Shown here piece after piece: positions 44,417 to 52,202 of a stretch of DNA of 64,000 bases. Under the pieces are notes generated by a model. That model made no database searches, was not told where the DNA came from, and worked only from the letters and a program-made list of their open reading frames with translations. The DNA comes from Persicirhabdus sediminis (GTDB taxonomy: Bacteria; Verrucomicrobiota; Verrucomicrobiia; Verrucomicrobiales; Akkermansiaceae), in the NCBI RefSeq assembly GCF_016595495.1, contig NZ_JAENIM010000045.1, positions 160,172 to 224,171 on the forward strand, written 5' to 3'. Within the stretch, counting starts at the first letter, position 1. Each line of letters begins with the position of its first letter. Made by a program: the position numbers and the translations under genes.

Positions 44417-45106
44417 ATGACGGAACTCTCTATGATACCTGCAGACCACCTTGAAAACACGCCCGTTTTCCATATCACCCATGTGGATAACTTGCCGAGT
44501 ATCCTTAAAAAGGGAGCCCTCCTGTCGACAAATAGCGCCCGAGGAAAAACAAAAACTTCTATTGCTAACGAAGAAATACAGACACGCCGCGCAACCCGAC
44601 TTGTAAGCCTAGCCCCAGGTGGTGTTCTGCACGACTACGTACCATTCTACTTCGCCCCCAGAGCGCCGATGCTCTACTGTAATCACCTCGGTAGCATTCA
44701 AAACGCTCGTGCTCAAGGGGAGATCATCTACTTTGTCACCACAGCTCAAATCTTGGCAGACAACAATGGCTTTGTATTTTATGACCGCCACGCGGTGCTG
44801 GCCCATGCTACTTGTTATAATCAACTTCTGGATCTGCAGAAAATTGACTGGCGTATTTTTTTCGAACACCCAACTGTAAGCGGCTACGCAAAATACTGGC
44901 AAGATAGGTACGATACCAACAAGCCACACTGGAGCAGTCGAAAAGAAGTCCGACAGGCTGAGTTTTTGGTTCACGAAAGCATGCACATTGACAACATTCA
45001 GAAGATCGTCACGCAAAACTCTGAGACAGCGGTGCGTGTGAATGTCGCTTTACAAGCAGCTGCTTCCACGCTTACCGTGGAAGTGAAACCCGACTGGTAT
45101 TTCTAA
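44417..45106 (+). CDS. darT: DarT-type ssDNA ADP-ribosyltransferase toxin
   Basis: DarT attaches ADP-ribose to thymidine in single-stranded DNA and blocks replication; DarTG systems are anti-phage. The protein shows the DarT order: FHITHVDNLPSILKKGAL (NAD-binding His and loop), RRATRLVSLAPGGVLHDYVPFYF (Arg region), APRAPMLY and, near the C-terminus, QAEFLVHESMHI with the catalytic Glu. ATGs at 44393, 44399, 44417 and 44432 are possible; 44417 gives 229 residues. The antitoxin gene begins 1 bp after its stop. Confidence 0.92.
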   Translation: MTELSMIPADHLENTPVFHITHVDNLPSILKKGALLSTNSARGKTKTSIANEEIQTRRATRLVSLAPGGVLHDYVPFYFAPRAPMLYCNHLGSIQNARAQGEIIYFVTTAQILADNNGFVFYDRHAVLAHATCYNQLLDLQKIDWRIFFEHPTVSGYAKYWQDRYDTNKPHWSSRKEVRQAEFLVHESMHIDNIQKIVTQNSETAVRVNVALQAAASTLTVEVKPDWYF

Positions 45107-45107
45107 A

Positions 45108-46169
45108 ATGGCGATTCACATTACATCTGGAGATTTACTTCGCGCTGAGGCAGATGCCCTAGTGAATACAGTCAACTGCGTCGGAGTCATGGGCAAAGGC
45201 ATTGCCCTCCAATTCAAAAAGAAATGGCCCGCAGCCTTCAAGGACTATAAAAAAATCTGCGATCATAAAGAGCTACGGCCAGGCACTATGCATGTCTATG
45301 AACTGGGAAAGCTTGCTGAAAAGCCCTACTATATTATCAACTTTCCCACCAAAGACCATTGGCGCGGCAAATCTAAGGTCACCTATATCACCGATGGTCT
45401 CAAAGAACTTGTCGCAACCATTCAAGAGCTAGGAATCAAATCGATAGCCATCCCTCCCTTAGGGTGTGGAAACGGTGGACTAGAATGGGGCCTCGTTCAC
45501 AAACTCATTAACGATGCTTTTGAACCTATTGCAGACTCAGTAGACATCCAGGTCTTCGCGCCATTAGGTGCTCCCGCTGCAAAAGAAATCGTTGTGCATA
45601 CTGAGAGACCCAAAATGACCAGTGGCAGGGCAATACTCATCCAGCTCATCTCTCTCTATCAAAAACTTGGCTACAGCCTGAGTAAAGTTGAAGTGCAAAA
45701 ACTCTGCTATTTTGCCCAAGAAGCGGGCCAGCCACTGCGTCTCAACTACAGTAAAAATCAATTTGGCCCCTATGCTGATAACCTAAGGCATGTCCTTAAC
45801 TGCATCGACGGACACTTTGTCGAAGGTGTAGGAGATCACGATACCTCTGAGATGAACCTGCAGCTTAAAGGAAATGCAAAGCAAGAAGCTGCTGATTTCC
45901 TAGATGGCGACAACGAGTCATTAGAACGGCTCGCTAGAGTGGGGAAACTTATTGAAGGGTTTGAAACTCCCTATGGAATGGAGTTGCTCGCTACGGTTCA
46001 TTGGGTCGCCACAAAAGACAATTACTCTGCAAACCTTGAATCTGTTCTACAAGGCATCAAACAATGGGAGCCCACAAGGCCAGAGTGGAGCGCACGCAAA
46101 ACAGCGCTGATGGGTGAAGCTCAGGTAGCAACCGCTCTCGAACAACTGAAAAGCTGCTCTTGGCTTTAA
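45108..46169 (+). CDS. darG: DarG macrodomain antitoxin (DNA ADP-ribosylglycohydrolase)
   Basis: DarG removes ADP-ribose from DNA and also binds DarT. Of 353 residues, 1-155 are a macrodomain: GDLLRAEADALVNTVNCVGVMGKGIAL and IAIPPLGCGNGGLEW. The C-terminal half starts at about residue 170 with ILIQLISLYQKLGYSLSKVEVQKLCYFAQ and has FGPYADNLRHVLN, resembling the DUF4065/SocA-type fold found as the DarT-binding domain of DarG. The 1-bp gap from darT means translational coupling. Complete and probably active. Confidence 0.92.
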   Translation: MAIHITSGDLLRAEADALVNTVNCVGVMGKGIALQFKKKWPAAFKDYKKICDHKELRPGTMHVYELGKLAEKPYYIINFPTKDHWRGKSKVTYITDGLKELVATIQELGIKSIAIPPLGCGNGGLEWGLVHKLINDAFEPIADSVDIQVFAPLGAPAAKEIVVHTERPKMTSGRAILIQLISLYQKLGYSLSKVEVQKLCYFAQEAGQPLRLNYSKNQFGPYADNLRHVLNCIDGHFVEGVGDHDTSEMNLQLKGNAKQEAADFLDGDNESLERLARVGKLIEGFETPYGMELLATVHWVATKDNYSANLESVLQGIKQWEPTRPEWSARKTALMGEAQVATALEQLKSCSWL

Positions 46170-46193
46170 CGGAATATCCATTTTAGGCAGCAT

Positions 46194-46418
46194 ATGCCAT
46201 CCACCAATAACCGTATCATCAAAACAGAAGAACAATACGATCAGGCACTTGAGCGTATTGACTCCCTCATGATGGATGACCCAGCTGCGAACAGCGATGC
46301 AGGCAGAGAGCTTGAGCTTCTCGCCATGCTCGTCGAGCAATACGAGGACCTTGTTTATCCAGTGGACCTTCCTAGCACTAACGCGGTGGACAGATTCAGA
46401 ATAGACCAGGCAGGGTGA
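46194..46418 (+). pseudogene. HigA-like antitoxin, N-terminal part only
   Basis: 74 residues starting IKTEEQYDQALERIDSLM ... AGRELELLAMLVEQYEDLVYPVDLPS ... FRIDQAG. This matches the N-terminal segment of HigA-type antitoxins, which is followed by an HTH domain after the FRMEQ-like end. Here a stop comes exactly at that boundary and no HTH is coded beyond it in any frame. It is 24 bp after darG on the same strand. It is either a remnant or a short HTH-less protein co-transcribed with darTG. No HigB partner is nearby. Confidence 0.6.
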
Positions 46419-46728
46419 TTACTTTTTGTTATAAGTTTTGACCCAGCTGACGGTGGTGCCGTTGGCGAAGCTGGCCTGACCTTTTTCCTCAAACTTGTTC
46501 GTGCCATCAAATTTGACCCGATTAGAAAACTCAGCGCCTTCTCCTTGGTCGAGCAGAAAGACTTCAAGTTCATTGCCCTTAGCTTTGATTTTGAAAAATT
46601 CCACATTGCCTAGGCTACCGCTCTAGCGCTTTGAAATCCGCTGGCACGGGTTTTGCCTCGGCGGCATATCCTGCAGGAGTTAGAACCATCATGACTGCGA
46701 CGACTAACAAAGATAAAATCGTTTTCAT
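46419..46728 (-). pseudogene. Small secreted protein broken by a frameshift
   Basis: From an ATG at 46728 a signal peptide reads KTILSLLVVAVMMVLTPAGY-AAEAK and continues PVPADFKALER to a stop. One base out of frame, the sequence continues GSLGNVEFFKIKAKGNELEV ... VSWVKTYNKK to 46419, a compact, clearly coding 60-residue beta-rich domain with no start of its own except an internal Met at 46604. The simplest reading is one inserted base in GAGCGGTAG, i.e. a recent frameshift in a secreted protein of about 100 residues. Function unknown. Confidence 0.65.
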
Positions 46729-46873
46729 AAGCGTATGCATAGCTGGCTGCACATCACATGTCTAACATTAAGCGTGAAACAGATAGATGGCCAGCTGGCG
46801 AAAAATCGATTTTCCAGCTGCATTCTTGGAAATCCCAGCTAGTTTGTAAGTTAACCATAGCCCAATTTCCGAC

Positions 46874-47551
46874 ATGTCAGACGAGCAAGATAAACCAGCT
46901 GAGAGCAATGCTGGCATCCCCCAGCCAGATATTCCAAAACCGAGTATCCCGAAACCAACCATTCCGACGCCAAGCATCCCCAAGCCGGACATTCCTAAAC
47001 CATCTATTCCCAAACCAAACATCGAGACCCCAGCTGCCGCAAAGGAGGAGACAGCTGCTGAGCCGACTCCGCCAAAGGATGAGGTAAAACCTGCGGCTGA
47101 GCCAGTAGCCAAAACAGACGACGCGCCAAGCACTTCATTGCTCGACACGGATGAATTTGCCGAAGCCGCCTTCAAAGAACGTGCGCTGGCTGGCCTGATC
47201 GACTGGGCGGTGTGGCTGGTTTTGTACATCGTGCTCATCGACTACGTCGCCTATGTGGCGGCCACGGCTTACATGCTGACACGCGATACGCTACCATTTC
47301 TCAATGGCCAGAGCATAGGCAAGAAAGTGATGAAACTGCGTGCCATCGGCAGCGACGGCAAAGACCTCAATGGCAATTGGCAGAAGGGTGTGCTGCGCAA
47401 TGTCCTATTCCTCGTGCCGCTCGGCGGACTGGTTGAGCTCGGTATTCTTTATCTCAAAGATAGCGACAACAAACCACTGCTGCGCCTCGGCGACGAGTGG
47501 TTCAAAACTGAGGTGATTGTTGTCAACGAAGCACCTAATTTAGAGCAATAA
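46874..47551 (+). CDS. RDD-family membrane protein with IPKP repeat N-terminus
   Basis: 225 residues. Residues about 14-50 are tandem IP[KT]P[SDTN] pentapeptides (IPKPSIPKPTIPTPSIPKPD), followed by a Pro/Ala/Glu-rich linker to about 85. The RDD domain then follows (FKERALAGLIDWAVWLVLYI...), with membrane segments and the conserved GKKVMKLRAI ... ARNVLFLVPLGG-type block. Tandem proline repeats with period five probably form an extended polyproline-like stalk on the cytoplasmic side. Function of RDD proteins is mostly unknown; some affect transport. Confidence 0.85.
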   Translation: MSDEQDKPAESNAGIPQPDIPKPSIPKPTIPTPSIPKPDIPKPSIPKPNIETPAAAKEETAAEPTPPKDEVKPAAEPVAKTDDAPSTSLLDTDEFAEAAFKERALAGLIDWAVWLVLYIVLIDYVAYVAATAYMLTRDTLPFLNGQSIGKKVMKLRAIGSDGKDLNGNWQKGVLRNVLFLVPLGGLVELGILYLKDSDNKPLLRLGDEWFKTEVIVVNEAPNLEQ

Positions 47552-47567
47552 AGTCAGAGCAATAAAA

Positions 47568-49367
47568 TCATCGCGCGGCACGGTAGCACTCCAGCACCTG
47601 CCGCGCCGCATCGTCCCAGCTGAAATCTGCGATTTCCAGCTGGGTCTTTTTTTGCCTATCTCCTGACGGCTGATCCAGCGCACACTTTACCGCTCGCTGC
47701 CAGCCAGCTAGATCCCAGAAATCCAGCGCCTGCACACCAGCTAGCTGGTCGCGCACGCCGCTCTGGCGCGAGACGATTACCAGCATGCCCATCGCTGCGG
47801 CCTCCAGTGCCACCAGCCCAAATGGCTCCGACACCGATGGCATGCACAGCACCTGCGCACGCCTCATCACCGCTAGCAAATCACCGCGGTCCAGCTGACC
47901 GAGAAACTCGAGTTTTCCCTGCAGCTGACGGCGAGCCGCCATCGCCTTCAGCTCGTCACCTTTCTCACCTGATCCGGCGATAAAAAATCGCACATTCGCG
48001 CGCTCATCAGTCACCCGCTTGGCTAGCTCGACAAAAAACTCCGGCCCTTTCTGGTAAGTCAGCCGCCCGACAAAAAGTACCCACTTCTCATCATCATCGA
48101 CGTCTATGATGGGCTCATGCCATCCCCGCTCAGTCACCCGCTCAGATTGTCTGTCTAGCTGTCGTGATAAGGCGCCGCTAGCCATTGCCTCTGCTTGGGT
48201 GGGGAAATTTTTCACCGCTGGCGGGTCAGCTGGATTTGCCGGCGAATAGGCATTGCTAATGACGGAGATTTTCTCCTCAGCCACGCCATAGTGGTTTTGC
48301 AAAATGTCTGCGGTGTAGGTGCTCACACAGACCACCACATCAGCCAGCTGGAAGGCCTTTTTTTCCAGCTGGAAAATCCAATCACGCGCCCAGCTCCCCA
48401 GCCTATCGTATTGGCTCGAGTGCACGTGCAGGATCACTGGTTTGCCCGTCAGTCGGCCCAGCTGAATAGCGGCTGGAAAAGTCATCCAGTCGTGCGCGTG
48501 GATCACCTCCGCTGAAGATGCCAGACCACGCAAAACCGCACGCCGTGTATAGGCCACCACCTTGGCGTGCAGATCACCCGCATACAGTTGGGCGTCAGAA
48601 AATCCACCATCATCACGCGCCGTCGCCGCCAGCTCAATCACCCGCTCAAGCGCACAGACACCAGTCGCTAACGCACGATCTCCCGCCAGCGCTGAGCGCC
48701 GCGCCCGATGCCTTCTGGGCACCCGCTCAGATTGTCTGTCTGGCTGTTGTCTTTTTGCCGCGTCACCCCTTGCCACTGCTTGAGGGTGAGAATTTTTCAC
48801 CTCTGATCCCGCTCCGATAATGCCAGTCCGATTTGCCCGATTTGCCCACGGCGAAAATGTAAAATATCCATTTGCCTCCGCCGCACTCTGCCAGCCAAAA
48901 CCAGCCACTCTGGATTTCCCGTGACGACAAAAACAATGCGCATGTCCACGCAGCCCATTTCCCCCCGCGTAGGGTGACCATTTTTCCACCGCCATCTCAC
49001 GCGCCGGCCCAGCAGCCGCGTCATACGGCGAAAAATCCCCCCACTGAGTCGCGCAGGCATAGGCATTGGGAAAAATTCTCCCCTCCGCCGATGGTGATCG
49101 ATTTCCAGCTGGAAACCTCACCCGCGCTCGCGAGCCATCCACCTCCCGCTCAGATTGTCTGTCTGACTGTCCTAGCTGGTACGGCTGCAGGCTCGGTGAA
49201 ACCGTCAATCCCTCAGCTGGCGGAAACAAATCCATCGGCACCACGAGGTCCACCTCGGCTAGCTTTTCCAGCGCCTTCACCAATCCAAAACAAGCCACTC
49301 CGAGCCCACCGCTCACCGCAGGTGGATACTCCCACCCCAGCATCAATACCCGCCATCGATCCGCCAT
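47568..49367 (-). CDS. GT4 glycosyltransferase with long repeat-containing insertion
   Basis: 599 residues. The N-terminal MLGWEYPPAVSGGLG motif, VIHAHDWMTFPAAIQ at about 288, LHVHSSQYDR, the C-lobe FVGRLTYQKGPEFF and MPSVSEPFGLVALEAAAMG identify a GT4 enzyme of the glycogen synthase-like/sucrose-synthase-like type, using NDP-sugars. Normally about 100 residues separate the first two motifs; here about 270 do. The added stretch is low in conserved residues and holds repeated peptides containing DRQSER, and another copy sits in the C-terminal half. All repeats are in frame. The enzyme core motifs are intact, so it may still be active. Confidence 0.82.
   Translation of the reverse strand: MADRWRVLMLGWEYPPAVSGGLGVACFGLVKALEKLAEVDLVVPMDLFPPAEGLTVSPSLQPYQLGQSDRQSEREVDGSRARVRFPAGNRSPSAEGRIFPNAYACATQWGDFSPYDAAAGPAREMAVEKWSPYAGGNGLRGHAHCFCRHGKSRVAGFGWQSAAEANGYFTFSPWANRANRTGIIGAGSEVKNSHPQAVARGDAAKRQQPDRQSERVPRRHRARRSALAGDRALATGVCALERVIELAATARDDGGFSDAQLYAGDLHAKVVAYTRRAVLRGLASSAEVIHAHDWMTFPAAIQLGRLTGKPVILHVHSSQYDRLGSWARDWIFQLEKKAFQLADVVVCVSTYTADILQNHYGVAEEKISVISNAYSPANPADPPAVKNFPTQAEAMASGALSRQLDRQSERVTERGWHEPIIDVDDDEKWVLFVGRLTYQKGPEFFVELAKRVTDERANVRFFIAGSGEKGDELKAMAARRQLQGKLEFLGQLDRGDLLAVMRRAQVLCMPSVSEPFGLVALEAAAMGMLVIVSRQSGVRDQLAGVQALDFWDLAGWQRAVKCALDQPSGDRQKKTQLEIADFSWDDAARQVLECYRAAR
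48139..49172 (-). repeat. In-frame intragenic repeats in the glycosyltransferase gene
   Basis: CGCTCAGATTGTCTGTCT (plus strand) starts at 48139, 48724 and 49147. The spacings 585 and 423 bp are multiples of three, and each copy codes DRQSER. Copies 1 and 2 align without gaps over about 75 bp, through AATTTTTCACC at the other end, coding VKN...DRQSERV of 27 residues each. The third copy keeps only the first part. Confidence 0.85.
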
Positions 49368-49526
49368 CAGCCCAGCACGCTAGCCAGCTGAAATAATCAC
49401 GCCAGCGAAAAAAAACAAGCGTGCCGAAATCCGTCACCATCCATCGGTCAGCCATTTCCCCCGCAGTGCCCACAATGGGCTAAACTTGAAACTTGAATCT
49501 TAGCCTCGCCGCTTTATGCATCTGCC

Positions 49527-50507
49527 ATGGATTTGCGCACCGCTGATTTTGACTACCATCTGCCTGAAGAACTGATTGCCAGCCGCCCGCTGGAAAATCG
49601 TGCAGCCTCGCGCATGATGGTGATTGATCGCAAAACTGGCACTATCGAACACAAAATGTTTGCCGACTTCCCGCAGTACATGCGCGAGGACGACATGATT
49701 GTGCTCAATGATACCAAGGTGATTCCAGCTAGATTTCACTCCAATGATGGCAAAATCGAGATGGTTCTCACCGATAAACTCAGCGCCACTGAGTGGAGCT
49801 GTCTGGTGCGCCCTGGTAAGAAAATGAAAGTCGGTCGCACCGTTGAAGTCGCCGATGCCACCGGCACCGTAGTCGCCATTCAGGAAAATGGTAACCGCAT
49901 CATCAGCTGGGACAAAGAGCTCGATATTGATGAAGTAGGCCACCTCGCGCTGCCGCATTACATGAACCGCGAGGACGACAAAGCCGACCGCGACCGCTAC
50001 CAGACCGTTTATGCCCGCGAAGAAGGTGCCATCGCCGCTCCTACTGCAGGACTGCATTTCACCCCAGAAATGCTCGCCAAGCTGCCGCATACCTTCCTCA
50101 CTCTGCACGTTGGCGTGGGTACATTTCGCCCAGTCAAAGCTGAGTACATCAAGGACCACGACATGCACAGCGAGCGCTACCACCTCAGTGCACAGAGCGC
50201 GGAAAAGATCAACCAAGCTGGACGTGTCATCTCCACCGGCACCACCTGCACACGCGTGCTCGAGAGCCTAGGAAAAGTAAACCCGACGCTCAGCGAAGCC
50301 ACTGGAGAGACCGATATTTTCATCTCACCACCTTATGATTTTCAGGTGGTTGACTGCCTGCTTACTAACTTCCATTTGCCGCAAAGCACATTGATCATGC
50401 TAGTCAGCGCCTTTGCCGACCGAGATCTCATTCTCAAGGCCTACAACGAAGCCGTTGCCCATAAGTATAGGTTTTTCTCCTACGGAGACTGCATGTTAAT
50501 TTTGTGA
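49527..50507 (+). CDS. queA: tRNA preQ1(34) S-adenosylmethionine ribosyltransferase-isomerase QueA
   Basis: QueA builds epoxyqueuosine on tRNA anticodons by transferring the ribosyl unit from SAM. 326 residues, with the expected blocks: DFDYHLPEELIASRPLE, IVLNDTKVIPAR, TVYAREEGAIAAPTAGLHFT, LHVGVGTFRPVK, GTTCTRVLES, VDCLLTNFHLPQSTL and FFSYGDCMLI. The ATG at 49527 is the only suitable start. It is divergent from the glycosyltransferase and 110 bp before the cytochrome gene. Firm assignment. Confidence 0.97.
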   Translation: MDLRTADFDYHLPEELIASRPLENRAASRMMVIDRKTGTIEHKMFADFPQYMREDDMIVLNDTKVIPARFHSNDGKIEMVLTDKLSATEWSCLVRPGKKMKVGRTVEVADATGTVVAIQENGNRIISWDKELDIDEVGHLALPHYMNREDDKADRDRYQTVYAREEGAIAAPTAGLHFTPEMLAKLPHTFLTLHVGVGTFRPVKAEYIKDHDMHSERYHLSAQSAEKINQAGRVISTGTTCTRVLESLGKVNPTLSEATGETDIFISPPYDFQVVDCLLTNFHLPQSTLIMLVSAFADRDLILKAYNEAVAHKYRFFSYGDCMLIL

Positions 50508-50615
50508 CACCCCCCAGCCGATTTGATATTTTTCGTCACATTTTTAACCTAAAGTTACTTTTTTTAACGTATCTGAAAGTTCATATTGAGTCTATGGGTT
50601 ATCATGTTATCCCAC

Positions 50616-52202
50616 ATGATAATGAACAAACGACTTCCACACATTTCGTGGCTCACCCTATCCCTCCTCGCTAGCGCCCCAGCTAGCTGGGCAGCAGACG
50701 GCGAAGCCCTATACACAACATACTGCGCCAGCTGTCACGGAGCAGACGGCAATGGCGCCGCTGGAGGAGCCTTTCCTCCACTAGCTGGCAGCGAATGGGT
50801 CAAAGGAGATCCAGCGCGTGGCCTCAACGCCGTGATCAAGGGGCTCATGGGGGAAATCGTCGTCAAAGACAAAGCCTACAACCTCGTCATGCCACCGCAG
50901 GGCGATACACTCAACGATAACCAGCTCGCTGATATCTTCAGCTACGTGCGCACCAGCTGGGGAAATAAAGAATCCGCCGTCACCGCCGAGCAAGTGAAAG
51001 CAATCCGCGCCGGCACTGCTGGCCAGACTGACATGTGGCAAGCTGACGCCTTGCTGAAAAAATACCCATTTCCTAAAAAGACCACTCCTGGCTTCCTGAA
51101 AAATGGCTTCCGCTCCATCTACGCTGACGTTGAGGCCATGCCAGATTTCAGCCAGCTGGAACCAGAATCCCAAGGAGAAGATAAATCAGGATTCCTTTCC
51201 CTCGACGGCATTCCCAAACAAAAACAACACTACGCAGTCGTCTGGGAAGCTGAGCTGATCGTGCCAGAAGATGGCGAATATACTTTCATCCTACGTAGCG
51301 ATGACTCCGGCCGCGTCATCATGAATAAAAAAGAAGTCGCCATCATCTCCGGACTTGGCGGGCTTGACCGGGTCAACTCAGGAACCGTCACCCTGAAAAA
51401 AAGCGCCAACCCAATCCGCGTAGAATATTTCCAAGCTAAAGGAGGCGCGGGCATCATCCTCCAATGGAAAGGTCCAGGGCTAAAAGGCTCACCATTCATC
51501 AGCAAAAAACCGACCAAAAAGCCAAAACCATCCGCACCGCCAATCATTCTCAACCACGGCGACGCTGGCACCGCCCGCATCTACCGCCACTTCATCGAGG
51601 GCACCACACCGCGCGCCTATGCCGTTGGCTACGCTAACGATGCCAATCTGGCATTCAGCCTAGACCACTGCGCCGTCGAGCTCATGTGGACAGGCCCACT
51701 CATCGACGCTGGCCGCCACTGGACTGGCCGCGGGCAAGGAGCCACCAAACCTCCCGGCAAAAAACTCAGCAAAATAAATAGCCGATTGCCATTCGCCCAG
51801 CTCAGCGATGCCAAACAAAGCTGGCCAGCCAACGAGGAAAACCAGCTCATACCAAAGTTCCTCGGCATGGACCTCAACCAGCTCGGCGAACCAAGCATGT
51901 TCTATCAGGTGGCTGAAATGAACATCACCGATGTCGTCAGCCCAAATAAAGATGGCAGCCTAAACCGCCAGCTATCTATCAGCTCAAACAAAGCACCTGC
52001 TCAAAACCTCTACTTCTCTGCCGCAGACGGTCTAGCCGTCAAAAAACTCAACGAAACCAGCTTCCAGTTAGGCGACCACATCCAGCTAGATATTTCCTCC
52101 AGCGCAGCTGGCTCAGCCACCATCAACGGCCAATCAGTAGTACTCCCACTCGAACTAACAAAAGGAACACAAACCATCAACCTCAGCTACTCATGGAAAT
52201 AA
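50616..52202 (+). CDS. Secreted c-type cytochrome with PA14 domain
   Basis: 528 residues from the ATG at 50616 (ATG at 50622 also fits). A signal peptide is followed by a cytochrome c class I domain with haem motif CASCH and probable axial Met in LVMPPQGDTLND. At about 170-310 there is a PA14 domain (YADVEAMPDFSQ ... DGEYTFILRSDDSGRV...LQWKGPG), probably sugar-binding. The remaining about 200 residues are a beta-rich domain of unknown fold. It overlaps by 10 bp the following propeller protein, so they are a pair: electrons from a sugar-type dehydrogenase could pass to this haem. Confidence 0.85.
   Translation: MIMNKRLPHISWLTLSLLASAPASWAADGEALYTTYCASCHGADGNGAAGGAFPPLAGSEWVKGDPARGLNAVIKGLMGEIVVKDKAYNLVMPPQGDTLNDNQLADIFSYVRTSWGNKESAVTAEQVKAIRAGTAGQTDMWQADALLKKYPFPKKTTPGFLKNGFRSIYADVEAMPDFSQLEPESQGEDKSGFLSLDGIPKQKQHYAVVWEAELIVPEDGEYTFILRSDDSGRVIMNKKEVAIISGLGGLDRVNSGTVTLKKSANPIRVEYFQAKGGAGIILQWKGPGLKGSPFISKKPTKKPKPSAPPIILNHGDAGTARIYRHFIEGTTPRAYAVGYANDANLAFSLDHCAVELMWTGPLIDAGRHWTGRGQGATKPPGKKLSKINSRLPFAQLSDAKQSWPANEENQLIPKFLGMDLNQLGEPSMFYQVAEMNITDVVSPNKDGSLNRQLSISSNKAPAQNLYFSAADGLAVKKLNETSFQLGDHIQLDISSSAAGSATINGQSVVLPLELTKGTQTINLSYSWK

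Noticed and set aside
49500..50216. 238-codon minus-strand open frame
   Set aside because: Antisense to queA, whose protein is fully conserved.
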